Origin: Apostichopus japonicus
Taxonomy: Eukaryota > Echinodermata > Holothuroidea > Aspidochirotida > Stichopodidae
DNA length: 64,000 nt
Reading direction: 5' to 3'
Assembly: GCF_037975245.1 (NCBI RefSeq)
Contig: NC_092571.1
Span: forward strand, 23,173,917 to 23,237,916
The position numbers and the translations under genes were made by a program. Shown piece by piece: positions 1 to 13,670 of the stretch; the stretch's first letter is position 1, and each line of letters opens with the position of its first letter. The notes under the pieces were generated by a model. The model was not told where the DNA came from. It was given only the letters and a program-made list of their open reading frames with translations, and did not search any database.

Positions 1-3000
1 AAAATGGTGATAAAATTGGAATGGTATAAAATATAAAATAACCCAAAAATTGGTGATAAAAATAATGGTGATAAAAATAATGGTGATAAAAAAAATGGTG
101 ATAAAAAAATGGTGATGGAAATGGTGATAGAAATGGTGATGGAAATGGTGATGGAAATGGTGATGGAAATGGTGATGGAAATGGTGATAAAAATGGTTAT
201 GGAAATGGTTATGGAAATGGTGATGGAAATGGTGATGAAATGGTGATAAAAAAAAATGGTGATAAAAAAAATGGTCATTAAAAAAATGGTGATAAAAATA
301 ATGGTGATGGAAATGGTGATGAGAATGGTGATGGAAATGGTAATGGAAATGGTGATAAAAATTGTATTGGAAATGGTGATAAAAAGGTGATGAAATGGTG
401 ATAAAAAAAAATGGTGATAAAAAAAATGGTCATTAAAAAAATGGTGATAAAAATAATGGTGATGGAAATGGTGATGAGAATGGTGATGGAAATGGTAATG
501 GAAATGGTGATAAAAAGGTGATGAAATGGTGATGAAAAAAATTGGTGATAAAAATATTGGTGATAAAAAAATTGGTGATAAAAAAATTGGTGGTGGAAAT
601 GGTGATAGAAATGGTGATGGAAATGGTGATGGAAATGGTGATGGAAATGGTGATGGAAATGGTGGTGGAAATGGTGATGGAAATGGAAATGGTGATGAAA
701 TGGTGATAAAATGGTGATGAAATGGTGATAAAATGGTGATAAAATTGTGATAAAAAGGTGATAAAAATAATGGTGATAAAAAAAATGGTGATGGAAATGG
801 TGATGGAAATGGTGATAGAAATGGTGATGAAAATGGTGACGGAAATGGTGATGGAAATGATGATCGAAATGGTGATGAAAATGGTGATGGGAATGGTGAT
901 GAAATGGTGATAAAGAAAGGTTATACAAAAATGGTGATAAAAAAAATGGTGATAAAAAAAATGGTGATGGAAATGGTGATGAGAATAGTGATAAAGGAAG
1001 GTGATAAAAAAAATGGTGATAAAAAAAATGATGATGGAAATGGTGATGTAAATGGTCATGAACTGGTGATGAAATGGTGATGGAAATGGTGATGAAATGG
1101 CGATGAAATGGTGATGAAATGGTGATAAAAAAAGGTTATACAAAAATGGTGATACAAAAAATTGTGATAAAAAAAATGGTGATAAAAAAAAATGGTGATG
1201 GAAATGGTGATGAGAATGGTGATAAAGGAAGGTGATAACAAAATGGTGATAACAAAAATGGTGAAAAAAAAATGGTGATGGAAATGGAAATGGTGATGAA
1301 ATGGTGATGAAATGGTGATGAAATGGCGATAAAATGGTGATAAAATTGTGATTAAAAGGTGATAAAATGGTGATAAAAAAAATGGTGATGGAAATGGTGG
1401 TGGAAATGGTGATGGAAATGGTGATGGAAATGGAAATGGTGATGAAATGGTGGTAAAATGGTGATGAAATGGTGGTGGAAATGGTGGTGGAAATGGTGAT
1501 GGAAATGGTGATGGAAATGGTGATGGAAATGGTGATGGAAATGGTGATGGAAATGGTGATAAAAAGGTGATGAAATGGTGATGAAATTATGATAAAATGG
1601 TAATGAAATGGTGATGAAACGGTGATGAAATGGTGATAAAGAAAGGTGATAAAAAAAATGGTGATAACAAAAATTGGTGATAAAAAAAATTTTGATAAAA
1701 AAAATTTTGATAAAAAAATGTTGATGGAAATGGTGATTGAAATGGTGATGGAAATGGTGATGGAAATGGTGATGAACTGGTGATGAAATGAGAATGAAAT
1801 GGTGATGAAATGGTGATGGAAATAGTGATGAAATTGTGATGAAATGGTGATGGAAATGGGGATGAAATGGGGATGCAATGGTGATGAAATGGTGATGAAA
1901 TGGTGATGGAAATGATGATAAAGAAAGGTTATACAAAAATGGTGATAAAAAAATGGTGATATAAAAATGGTGATAAAAAAAGTGATGATGGAAATGGTGA
2001 TGGAAATATTGATTGAAATGGTGATGAACTGGTGATGAAATGGTGATGGAAATGGTGATGAAATGGCGATGAAATGGTGATGAAATGGTGATAAAAAAAG
2101 GTTATACAAAAATGGAGATAAAAAATGGTGATAAAAAAAATGGTGATGGAAATGGTGATGAAATGGTGATGGAAATGGGGATGAAATGGGGATGCAATGG
2201 TGATGAAATGGTGATGAAATGGTGATGGAAATGATGATGGAAATGGTGATGGAAATGATGATGGAAATGGTGATGAAAATGGTGATAAAAATAATGGTGA
2301 TAAAAAAAATGGTGATAAAAAAATGGTGATGGAAATGGTGATAGAAATGGTGATAGAAATGGTGATGGAAATGGTGATGGAAATGGTGATGGAAATGGTG
2401 ATGGAAATGGTGATGGAAATGGTGATAAAAAGGTGATGAAATGGTGATGAAATTATGATAAAATGGTAATGAAATGGTGATGAAACGGTGATGAAATGGT
2501 GATAAAGAAAGGTGATAAAAAAATGGTGATAACAAAAATTGGTGATAAAAAAAATTTTGATAAAAAAAATTTTGATAAAAAAATGTTGATGGAAATGGTG
2601 ATTGAAATGGTGATGGAAATGGTGATGGAAATGGTGATGAACTGGTGATGAAATGAGAATGAAATGGCGATGAAATGGTGATGAAATGGTGATAAAAAAA
2701 GGTTATACAAAAATGGTGATACAAAAAATGGTGATAAAAAAAATGGTGATAAAAAAAAATGGTGATGGAAATGGTGATGAGAATGGTGATAAAGGAAGGT
2801 GATAACAAAATGGTGATAACAAAAATGGTGAAAAAAAAATGGTGATGGAAATGGAAATGGTGATGAAATGGTGATAAAGTGGTGATGAAATGGCGATAAA
2901 ATGGTGATAAAATTGTGATTAAAAGGTGATAAAATGGTGATAAAAAAAATGGTGATGGAAATGGTGGTGGAAATGGTGATGGAAATGGTGATGGAAATGG

Positions 3001-6000
3001 AAATGGTGATGAAATGGTGGTAAAATGGTGATGAAATGGTGGTGGAAATGGTGGTGGAAATGGTGATGGAAATGGTGATGGAAATGGTGATGGAAATGGT
3101 GATGGAAATGGTGATAAAAACGTGATGAAATGGTGATGAAATTATGATAAAATGGTAATGAAATGGTGATGAAACGGTGATGAAATGGTGATAAAGAAAG
3201 GTGATAAAAAAAATGGTGATAACAAAAATTGGTGATAAAAAAAATTTTGATAAAAAAAATGTTGATAAAAAAATGTTGATGGAAATGGTGATTGAAATGG
3301 TGATGGAAATGGTGATGGAAATGGTGATGAACTGGTGATGAAATGAGAATGAAATGGTGATGAAATGGTGATGGAAATAGTGATGAAATTGTGATGAAAT
3401 GGTGATGAAAATGGTGATAAAAATAATGGTGATAAAAAAAATGGTGATAAAAAAATGGTGATGGAAATGGTGATAGAAATGGTGATGGAAATGGTGATGG
3501 AAATGGTGATGGAAATGGTGATGGAAATGGTGATGGAAATGGTGATAAAAAGGTGATGAAATGGTGATGAAATTATGATAAAATGGTAATGAAATGGTGA
3601 TGAAACGGTGATGAAATGGTGATAAAGAAAGGTGATAAAAAAAATGGTGATAACAAAAATTGGTGATAAAAAAAATTTTGATAAAAAAAATTTTGATAAA
3701 AAAATGTTGATGGAAATGGTGATTGAAATGGTGATGGAAATGGTGATGGAAATGGTGATGAACTGGTGATGAAATGAGAATGAAATGGTGATGAAATGGC
3801 GATGAAATGGTGATGAAATGGTGATAAAAAAAGGTTATACAAAAATGGTGATACAAAAAATGGTGATAAAAAAAATGGTGATAAAAAAAAATGGTGATGG
3901 AAATGGTGATGAGAATGGTGATAAAGGAAGGTGATAACAAAATGGTGATAACAAAAATGGTGAAAAAAAAATGGTGATGGAAATGGAAATGGTGATGAAA
4001 TGGTGATAAAGTGGTGATGAAATGGCGATAAAATGGTGATAAAATTGTGATTAAAAGGTGATAAAATGGTGATAAAAAAAATGGTGATGGAAATGGTGAT
4101 GAAATGGTGGTAAAATGGTGATGAAATGGTGGTGGAAATGGTGGTGGAAATGGTGATGGAAATGGTGATGGAAATGGTGATGGAAATGGTGATGGAAATG
4201 GTGATAAAAACGTGATGAAATGGTGATGAAATTATGATAAAATGGTAATGAAATGGTGATGAAACGGTGATGAAATGGTGATAAAGAAAGGTGATAAAAA
4301 AAATGGTGATAACAAAAATTGGTGATAAAAAAAATTTTGATAAAAAAAATGTTGATAAAAAAATGTTGATGGAAATGGTGATTGAAATGGTGATGGAAAT
4401 GGTGATGGAAATGGTGATGAACTGGTGATGAAATGAGAATGAAATGGTGATGAAATGGTGATGGAAATAGTGATGAAATTGTGATGAAATGGTGATGAAA
4501 ATGGTGATAAAAATAATGGTGATAAAAAAAATGGTGATAAAAAAATGGTGATGGAAATGGTGATAGAAATGGTGATGGAATTGGTGATGGAAATGGTGAT
4601 GGAAATGGTGATGGAAATGGTGATGGAAATGGTGATAAAAAGGTGATGAAATGGTGATGAAATTATGATAAAATGGTAATGAAATGGTGATGAAACGGTG
4701 ATGAAATGGTGATAAAGAAAGGTGATAAAAAAAATGGTGATAACAAAAATTGGTGATAAAAAAAATTTTGATAAAAAAAATTTTGATAAAAAAATGTTGA
4801 TGGAAATGGTGATTGAAATGGTGATGGAAATGGTGATGGAAATGGTGATGAACTGGTGATGAAATGAGAATGAAATGGTGATGAAATGGCGATGAAATGG
4901 TGATGAAATGGTGATAAAAAAAGGTTATACAAAAATGGTGATACAAAAAATGGTGATAAAAAAAATGGTGATAAAAAAAAATGGTGATGGAAATGGTGAT
5001 GAGAATGGTGATAAAGGAAGGTGATAACAAAATGGTGATAACAAAAATGGTGAAAAAAAAAATGGTGATGGAAATGGAAATGGTGATGAAATGGTGATAA
5101 AGTGGTGATGAAATGGCGATAAAATGGTGATAAAATTGTGATTAAAAGGTGATAAAATGGTGATAAAAAAAATGGTGATGGAAATGGTGGTGGAAATGGT
5201 GATGGAAATGGTGATGGAAATGGAAATGGTGATGAAATGGTGGTAAAATGGTGATGAAATGGTGGTGGAAATGGTGGTGGAAATGGTGATGGAAATGGTG
5301 ATGGAAATGGTGATGGAAATGGTGATGGAAATGGTGATAAAAAGGTGATGAAATGGTGATGAAATTATGATAAAATGGTAATGAAATGGTGATGAAACGG
5401 TGATGAAATGGTGATAAAGAAAGGTGATAAAAAAAATGGTGATAACAAAAATTGGTGATAAAAAAAATTTTGATAAAAAAAATTTTGATAAAAAAATGTT
5501 GATGGAAATGGTGATTGAAATGGTGATGGAAATGGTGATGGAAATGGTGATGAACTGGTGATGAAATGAGAATGAAATGGTGATGAAATGGTGATGGAAA
5601 TAGTGATGAAATTGTGATGAAATGGTGATGGAAATGGGGATGAAATGGGGATGCAATGGTGATGAAATGGTGATGAAATGGTGATGGAAATGATGATAAA
5701 GAAAGGTTATACAAAAATGGTGATAAAAAAATGGTGATATAAAAATGGTGATAAAAAAAGTGATGATGGAAATGGTGATGGAAATATTGATTGAAATGGT
5801 GATGAACTGGTGATGAAATGGTGATGGAAATGGTGATGAAATGGCGATGAAATGGTGATGAAATGGTGATAAAAAAAGGTTATACAAAAATGGAGATAAA
5901 AAATGGTGATAAAAAAAATGGTGATGGAAATGGTGATGAAATGGTGATGGAAATGGGGATGAAATGGGGATGCAATGGTGATGAAATGGTGATGAAATGG

Positions 6001-6395
6001 TGATGGAAATGATGATGGAAATGGGATTGAAATGGTGATGGAAATGGTGATGGAAATGGTGATAAAAAGGTGATGAAATGGTGATAAAAAAATGGTAATA
6101 AAAAAAAATAGTGATAACAAAAATGGTGATGGAAATGGTGATGGAAAAGGGGATGGAAATGGTGATGAAATAGTGATGAAATGGTGATGGAAATGGTGAT
6201 GAAATGGTGATGAATTGGTGATAAGAAAAAGGGTGATGCAAATGGTGAGGGAAATGGTGATGGAAATGGTGATGGAAAAGGGGATGGAATGGTGATAAAA
6301 TGGTGATGAATTGGTGATAAAAAATGGTGATGGAAATGGTGAGGGAAATGGTGATGGAAATGGTGATGAAATGGTGAAGAAATTGGTATGCAATA
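1..6395. repeat. Degenerate 12-bp minisatellite with ~1.1-kb higher-order repeats
   Basis: The whole stretch is built from variants of the 12-mer TGGTGATGGAAA and its relatives (TGGTGATAAAAA, TGGTGATGAAAA). Longer blocks recur in the same order. The block with a row of three GATAAAAAAA-type variants followed by TGTTGATGG appears near 1690, 2545, 3240, 3670, 4330, 4755 and 5465. Spacings of 1088-1132 bp between corresponding blocks (for example 2808, 3940 and 5030) show a higher-order unit of about 1.1 kb. The - strand stays open for hundreds of codons because a 12-bp unit keeps frame and has no stop in that orientation. The resulting His/Phe/Ser/Ile-rich translations are not evidence of a protein. 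The array begins before the window. Confidence 0.95.
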
Positions 6396-6419
6396 TGCAA
6401 TATTTTATTCAAAACACTC

Positions 6420-7012
6420 TGTAAATTGAAATAAAAACATATTATAAATTCATTGCAATACAAACACATACTTTACTCTTTTGCTTGAGGCAAAAAGCTG
6501 GGGGCGGTAGCTGAATGCTGGTGGAATGTGGTTGGTGGTGGTATTTGTTAGTTGGTTGCTGGAGACGTCTGGAACATCTATAAATATATAAATATATAAA
6601 CTAGAAAAGAACAATCAGGCATTTTATTTTAGTTTAAACACTCTTCAAATCGGCATAAAAAATATATATAGTAAAATCATTGCAATACCAACACACATAC
6701 GTTATTACTCTTTTGCTCGTAGCAAAAGGCTGGGGCGGTAGCTGGTGGAAGGTGGTGGAAGGTGGTGGTATTTGTTAGTTGGTGGCTGGAGTGGTCTGGA
6801 ACATCTATAAAATATAAACTAGAAAGAACAATCAGGCATTTCTTTAACAAATCTGCATAAATATATGTAATAACATCATTGCAATACAAATACACATACT
6901 TTATTACTGTTTTGCTTGTGGCAAAAGGGCTGCTGGCTGGTGGCATGTGGCTAGTGGATGATGGAAAACCTGTAACACCTGCAATATATAAACTAGAAAT
7001 GAGCAATCAAAA
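6420..7012. repeat. Three imperfect tandem copies of a 200-230 bp unit
   Basis: Three successive blocks share the same order of landmarks: TTGCAATAC, ACACATAC, CTTTTGCT followed by GCAAAA, a GCTGGTGG-rich stretch, GTTAGTTGGT, a CTGGAACATCTATAAA-like stretch and AACTAGAAA followed by GAACAATCA. The TTGCAATA landmark lies at about 6453, 6680 and 6880. The copies differ by many substitutions and small indels. The block directly abuts the end of the 12-bp minisatellite. No coding function is seen. Confidence 0.8.
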
Positions 7013-8266
7013 CTTGTTTTTCAATTGATACCAGTACTACACCATTTTTGGTTCTTCTTCTGTTTAGTTCATATCATGGTTCCTTTCGTTCTTCCATCGA
7101 TCTGTCGTCTTGGTCCTCGTCCGCATTGTCATCATTCTAGAAGCAAACCAGTAGAGTTGTACATTAAGTTTCTCTTTAATTTTAGTTCGAGTATGTCCTA
7201 AATTTAAATTGCAATATTCGTAATAATGCTGGTTGCTAAATAAGGGAAATCCTTGCAGGTTTCCTGGTACCAGCAGACGTATCCAAGAAAGAAAGTCCCA
7301 TCAAATAAGAAACGTTCTAGAACGTACCGTCAAAAATTTCATCTTCAAGTAAATATATTGACATTTTGCAGCAAAATAAGAAATATCTTAAGTGTAATTA
7401 GTGAGGAAATATACTTTGTGCTGCAAAACGCCAACTTTACTATTTATCAAATGTCACCCATTTCAACATTTGGGAACAAAAAGATAACTTATGCTCACAT
7501 CATTACCACTGACAATTTGCAGCAAAAATTGATGACGTCATTTCAACATGTTCAACAAAAGGTTTGATTACGCTTCCATCAGAATGCTATCAGTTCAGCA
7601 TTTTGCAGCAATAATCCAGAAAAGGATTTTAACATTTTGACGGCACCTTTACTTGTTCATAGGTTACTACAACTGGATTAATCGACAGTAACTGTTAAAA
7701 TTTGGTTTCTTGTCATAACATTAATAGACGTATAGCCTACTTAACCGCATGAACAAGTATGGTAAAAGATAACATGTTTCTCGTCTTAAATATGAATGGT
7801 ATCTAAGAACATCAGTTAGTAGTAGAGCATTTTAGCTAGAGTTTGTACTCCTCTTTTTAAAGGTGACAATAATCCTAAAATCATTCTTGGTTCATGTGAT
7901 ATATGCCATGCATGACTTCTCCAAACATCTAAGCAAAAATCTTATTCATTTGGGACATATGATATAGATTGAATGCTTCATTACACACAAGGCTGGATAA
8001 CTAACCAAGTTTACATATATGACATCATAGAGCCAATTGTGATTCATTGTTCTTCTATTGTCCTTTGATAATTACATCTGTTATGTTTGCATAAATGATG
8101 GCTTTTGTGTAAAATTTGTTTTTGAACAAATGCTGAATGTCAAATATTGAACCTCTTTAACACGATCAACAGCTAGTTTACCTAGGGATTGTGTCGAAAG
8201 AAAACCAAAGAGAAAATATGAATGAAGAGAATCCAAGACAGAGATGGAACAAACACCATGGAAGTA
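7013..8266. other. Non-coding stretch, nothing recognised
   Basis: No convincing exon, repeat terminus or RNA gene is seen. A 104-codon open frame at 7253-7567 has no recognisable similarity and no obvious splice context. Confidence 0.4.
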
Positions 8267-8752
8267 CAGGGATGTGCCCACACTGGGCGGCACTTGGTGG
8301 CCCCGCCCAGCTCTAAAAATTACCGCCCAGCACTGTCTTAAAAATCGTGAATCCCGCCTAGCACTATTTTCATCTAAAATCCCGACATTCCTAACATTAT
8401 ATTCAACATAAATTGGGCCTGGTCTATGCCAAAATCATACAGACTAATAATGCATCAGTTACGCATGCGAGAAACATTACTTACGGCTCTCAATCGGTCC
8501 CTTGTAAAATCTCTTTGAAACAAACTAGTAACTTTTACCAGGTACGTAATATATTTCACTAAAAAACAATTAAAAAAGGAAATTTTTAGCAAAACTAGTA
8601 CTTGTGTATGTGCTTAAAAAGCTACACAAGTGCCAGCATTTGGCATCTGAGCACCTTCAAAAATCGGGGGGATTGGGACACACCCTCCCCCTTACACCCC
8701 TCCCCCAGGACGGCGATCAGTATACCCGGCACTCAGAAAATCCTGGGCAGTA
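8267..8752 (+). mobile_element. hAT-like MITE, right end lost (same family as 52027-52389)
   Basis: It starts CAGGGATGTGCCCA and runs in the same order as the complete copy at 52027: GGCGG, CCGCCCAGC, AATCCCGACATTC, then CGGCGATCAGTATACCCGGC and AAATCCTGGGCA. The final ACATCCCTG terminus is missing here. The interior carries extra sequence relative to the other copy, including a block containing TACGCATGCGAG. Assignment to hAT rests on the terminus style only. Confidence 0.7.
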
Positions 8753-9310
8753 TATGCTCTACTGACATATTTCTCCCTTTGCATCTTTACAAACAGTAGA
8801 TCAGGAATATGTGACTACACATTCCTGGATGTAAGCTGATCTTTACTGGCTATAGGCTAATACAGATCAGGCCTACTCTTAGCATTACCATTGAGTAAAG
8901 GCCAACAACGTTGCACTTAAATTATCTGACATCATTGCCTTCTGTTTACATGCATATGGTGTTATAATTATTTTACAGTTACGCACATTATTAACAATTT
9001 CTTTAAGATATGTTGCATTCCTCAGCCAAAACAAAGGAAAAGTAACTTAATTAAGATACTCTATTTACATTCCTCAACTCACCTTCTATGCCTTCACTGC
9101 AAAGCAGCCCGCATTCGTCTCTTCCGAAAGTCTAAGTTGAAGTTCCCGCCAAGCGCGTCTGTCGCGTGCCTTACCTCATGAATATGGATGTCTTTCATCG
9201 AAGTCAGTCAACCACACTTAAGCTGTTGGAAGCTAGACCAAGTATCCCCTGTGCGTTCTGCGTATCTTTGGTTGAGTGACTTCGTCAATGGGTATATTTG
9301 GGATAGTTTA
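8753..9310. other. Non-coding stretch, nothing recognised
   Basis: No gene or repeat terminus was recognised in these 560 bases. Confidence 0.4.
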
Positions 9311-9715
9311 GTTTAGTAGAAAAAAAGGATCAGGAGGGACACTTAAGTCCCCATCAAAGACCCTATAGAGAGAGGGAAAAAAACTGAAGACACAAACACT
9401 CAGACCCGATTACAATGCTTAAAGTACTTGTCCAAAGCATTCTTAAACCCGTTGACACTACTTGCAAGTACAACTTTCTCAGGCAAACCATTCCACTCAT
9501 TCACAACCCTATTAGAAAAAAAGTTATGCCGAATATTAATCCTACTATGCGACTTTTGGAGTTTAAGACAATGATCTATTGTACAACTACTGTTAGCAAA
9601 CATGAAAAAGTCGGTAAAGGATAAATTGTCGAAACCATACACAATCTTGAAAACCTGGATCAAGTCCCCATGTAACCTCCTAAGCTCCAGTGTGGATACA
9701 TGCACTCCACGGCAG
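9311..9715 (-). mobile_element. 3' end of a non-LTR retrotransposon (RT C-terminus)
   Basis: On the - strand an open frame of about 100 residues (9400-9705) contains LRRLHGDLIQVFKIVYGFDN, then FFSNRVVNEWNGLPEKVV and NGFKNALDKYF. This is the characteristic C-terminal tail of CR1/Jockey-type LINE ORF2 proteins, downstream of the reverse transcriptase core. Only this tail is present. A second, interrupted copy lies at 36913-37154 and 41004-41345. The stretch AATATTAATC near 9532 corresponds to the undisturbed target of the foldback insertion in that second copy. Confidence 0.85.
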
Positions 9716-11391
9716 TGCTAGATCAAACAGCTGGATCATTTCTAGTAGCGGCAAATGATAATTTTCTCCGCTTCAGATAGTAACCAGTCCAAGTATATAA
9801 CAATGTTATTAATAATAAGAATCAATTAAACACCTATGTTCAACATTTCTACGTTTTAGGTGAAATTTTGTCCTAAAAAGTCACAATTTCAATAAAGGCC
9901 GAATGAATAAAATATATTTACTGATAAAAAACCGAAATTTGGCATACAATTCAAAAAGCCTAAAGTTCAACACTTTATTAGAAAATTTGGCAAAAAAATG
10001 TAAAATATCAACAAATAGCTGAAATGAAATTGAATTGAATATTTCAAGATGAACAGTCGACGTTTCTAGATATAAAAAAGTCTCCAAATTTCGAGGAAGC
10101 CGAAATTTCAGAAACAAAATGTCAGCTAAATTTGAAGTAAAAGTGTCGCCCAATCCCCTCACATGATTAACTTCTAACCGTGCAAATAGATTACGTCATT
10201 GGAACCGGCACTCCTAATTGGTCCAAAGTAGTACCAGTAATTAGTATAGGACAGTATGATACATTGCCGAGATGAGACGAGACCATAAATATGGTTGCTA
10301 AAGGCCGATTATTCGTTCCAAATGAAACAAGGAAAGTTTTTGTGTTCAGGGTATTCAGAGATATAGTTGAAACCGGTAGGCATTAATTTTGGAGTTAATA
10401 TTGGGTATGTTTAGAACTTCTCATAAAAAGATATCATACGGAGAGGCGGTTGACGGTTGTACATACGCGACTTCGGTCAGCCTACAGATAATAATAGTAT
10501 TACTATCAAGATACTACACCTTGCTATATATGACGAGGCCCGTAGTATTTCGCCTAATTATTGCCTATACTATAGGCTTGGCCATAGTTTAAGTAACAAT
10601 ACATATTGAGGAAGGTAGGACTAGGCCTAACGTTAGGCCTTTACTTCTTGGGAACTTGTGAACTAGTACTAGTAGTGCATACTTGCGGTACGGATGTTTG
10701 CCTACACAACTAGTGAACTAGTAGTATAGCTACATACTTGGGGTAGGGGTGTTTAGGCATACAATTCCACACGCAACATTAGTGTTAACCGCCCTAGGCC
10801 TACCCATAATATTAATACTTAATATGCATATGGGACATACCCTGATGCTCTTATAACCGCTAAAAAAACAAATTTTCAAGAATGGAGACAATACTATTGC
10901 TGAGAATCAGTCTATCACCTGGATCTGGACTATGCCTATTTAGTTACTTATTTTTACTATTAATAATGGCGTATGATGAAATGCACCATTTTGTGGTATG
11001 ACTCCCAGGACGGCAAGTCGAGAAACTCACATGCAGTCGCGGCAGATAGCTTCCTTCGCCTATAGTATGTCCGGGGACATTTTGGGACATTGTTCCTATA
11101 GGCCTATATCTGAGGCCCTGGGGTCATTCCTTGACCAACTTGGTGCAATATAATGGTGCCCATTTTCGAAGTAAATGTATTCACAGATAGTTAGTTGTCA
11201 TCATTTTGAACAAATGAGGGGTATTCTATCTTGAAACATAGGGCAAAATAGGGCTAGGGCTTCCAGTTCGCCGCTTCATATTTGTCGACTTGCACTAGGT
11301 TCTAATGTTCAGGTCAATTGGAATCACTAATAACAGAAATATTCCACCACAAATTAAGGCCGCATGAACTTTATTTCAGATTTCCTGAGTG
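9716..11391. other. Non-coding stretch, nothing recognised
   Basis: Unique-looking AT-rich DNA with small open frames that have no recognisable similarity. The words CTAGGCCTA and AGGCCTA recur between 10550 and 10800 without forming a clear repeat. Confidence 0.35.
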
Positions 11392-11665
11392 ACGAATTTG
11401 TAATTTTCTCCCAAAATCACGCAACTTGATGGCTGCTATCCAGCCAGGCAAGTGCCATCTCCAGCGATCTGGCAGGTATTGAAATCTGAAATTTTCTTGG
11501 TACGCTGCTCGCCAACCGATGGTGGCGCTCCGCTTAGATAGCATTTTCGGCCGAAAACTCGAATCGATTATGTCACCCCACCCCCCCCCCCCCCCGCGTT
11601 TCAAATTGGATTGACGCCACTGCTTACAAGGCCTGGGAAGTGTCATTTCCGACGATCTAGGAGGC
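11392..11665. mobile_element. Degraded hAT-type MITE fragment(s)
   Basis: It contains the internal words shared with the MITE family at 24681: a GCCATnTCCAGCGATCTGG stretch, AAATTTTCTTGG-TACGC, GGTGGCGCTCCGCTTAGATAG, then a poly-C run and the terminus GACGCCACTG at 11612-11621. A second fragment (CCTGGGAAGTGTCATTTCC) follows directly. The left terminus is not clear. Confidence 0.55.
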
Positions 11666-12047
11666 CTTGTTAGCTAAAAAATTTAGCTATATTTAGCAAA
11701 AATCAACTCAAGCCCTGCCCACTAATAAAGTAAAATAGCTAAATGTTCATAATATCACATTGAATATTCATTATCACGTACCCGCTATCTACCAACACCT
11801 TCACACAAAGTATGATTCAATTCTAAAATGTTTACATTTGACCCTATGACCTCGTTATTATGTATTAGATGAGCACCAAAATCAAAAGGGTTCTTCTACT
11901 CACTACGGCACATAAATGTTTCAAGTATGGCTTTAATCCAACATCTCATAGTCCAGTTACCGTGTTGCAAGCTATTTTAGTGAAAATCAACTTAAGCCCG
12001 CCCACTCATAAATATGCATAATATCAACTTGAACATACTGTATATCA

Positions 12048-12288
12048 AAATGTATGTATGTATATTAGATCCTCCTGCAAGCAGGAACTCGCGAAGAAGC
12101 CTAATTGGCTTATCAAAGCCGCAAGCTGACTGAAGTCAGTCTCTTACATTCATATTTAACGTCCATGATTATGAATTGTTAATTTTCAACAACTCTGTAA
12201 CTGGACGACATACATTAATCTGGGAGTGACTCGAACCGGGGACCTTATGATTGAAAGGCACCGGCGTTAACCACTGAGCTAACACTCC
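12048..12288 (-). mobile_element. tRNA-derived SINE, near full length
   Basis: Read on the - strand it begins GGAGTGTTAGCTCAGTGGTT, an A-box region. A GGTTCGAGTCACTCC B-box follows about 40 bases later. Then comes a body containing ATGTATGTCGTCCAGTTAC, GCTTGCGGCTTTGATAAGCC and GAGTTCCTGCTTGCAGG, and a short (TACA)n tail. Copies of the same family lie at 26396, 49201 and 58139. The tRNA head is too altered to be a working tRNA. Confidence 0.85.
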
Positions 12289-13385
12289 ACATGTACCTGC
12301 TATCTACCAACATATTAATACCAAGTATAAATAAATTCTGACATTCGGTTGGGGAGTTATTAGCATTTGAATATTTTGACGTTTGACCCCATTACCTGAT
12401 TGTTATTCATGAAATGAGCATCAAAATCAATAGGGTTCTACTTAATATGGCCCATCTATGTACCAAGTTTGACTTCAATCCAACTTGCCATTCTTGAGTT
12501 TTCATGTTAATGAGCCAAGGGCGTCACTTACACAAACACGCACACGCACCCAATAGCACCTCTCACACACTCACACGTTTTGACCCCTCCCTTAGTCATG
12601 GACTTCCGTGGGGTACCCCGGCATTGGTCGTTTGACCAATAAAAGTCAATATTAAAAAATCTACAAAACTAAGGTAATCAGTATTGCTCTATATATATAT
12701 ATGCAATTAGTTGCTCATAATACGGTATTTGTTTTGTTTATATTACGGATTTATACATAACGCTAACCCCTAACACCCTAACCTCCTGATAACCAACTAC
12801 AATCTCATAACCCTAACTCTAGACGATTAGGCCGTAGGTCAACTTAGATATTAGATAAGACACTAGTTTCTACTCGCTAGAATTGCAACTGACACTGAAC
12901 TTTTTATGTTCCGTGTTCTCATGTGTATTCACTGTTTTTTTTTTTTGGGAGAAGGGGGTGTTCACTATTTTCGTATTAAGTCTGCTCAATTCGAGTAGTG
13001 AAATGGGATTGCTTTGAAGGTGGTCATTATTGAACTTTCAAGCACATTTTAGGCAATGCTTACAAAGCTGTCTACATGCATGTGGTCATATAGTTTGTAA
13101 TGTATCAAGGAAAGTCTGGAAATGAGAGAGATGCGTTTTGCTTGCAGCCCTGGCAGTTTTTTGTTTTCATGCCAAGGGGAATAACAACAAATTACTTTAC
13201 ATTATGGACTATAATGTTGACATAAAGGTGTGATTAACGACGGTATTATATGATACCTATCTCATCATGTTGGAACTCAATTTTCAATTACAGGTAGACA
13301 TACTTACTTCTTAAATTACATAACTAAAATTCAATAAAACTTAAACAAATTCATGATAGCGATTAAAAAGCACTTACTTCCAGTG
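12289..13385. other. Non-coding stretch with a degraded repeat
   Basis: 12360-12640 carries wording (TTTGACCCCATTACC, ACCAAGTTTGACTTCAATCC, CA-rich run) that resembles the repeat at 61200-62950, in particular CCAAGTTTGGCCTCAATCC there. The rest shows nothing recognisable. Confidence 0.4.
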
Positions 13386-13520
13386 CACTCTAAAAAACGT
13401 GTTTAGGAATTGGACATTTTCCGTGATTATAAACATGTCCTAAACCTAAACACTCCGTAAACCGTGTTTAATATGATTACACTTAGTGTATGATTCCTAA
13501 ACACTTCAGTGTAAAAACAC
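13386..13520. repeat. Left terminal and subterminal repeats of the 9.9-kb element
   Basis: The perfect 22-bp terminal repeat is followed by alternating GTGTTTA and TAAACAC words (for example CCTAAACACT near 13448 and CCTAAACACTTC near 13498). The same words, in the mirrored order, fill 23105-23291. Confidence 0.75.
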
Positions 13521-13670
13521 TTTTTAATAGAGAGCCTGATCATCCTAATTAGCATATCGATGCGGATTGGTTATTACCATCACGTGCCTAGAATCGTTCG
13601 TTCGTTCACCAAGGCCTAAAGCGTCACAATCACGATCGTTCGGAAAGAATTTTCTAAACAGTTTTCAAGG

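Noticed and set aside
278-6469. Very long - strand open frames (up to 790 codons) rich in His, Phe, Ser and Ile
   Set aside because: They are read through a 12-bp satellite whose period is a multiple of three. All - strand frames are open and none has gene context.
7253-7567. 104-codon + frame as a gene
   Set aside because: No similarity recognised, no plausible promoter or splice signals. Frames of this length are expected by chance in a window of this size.
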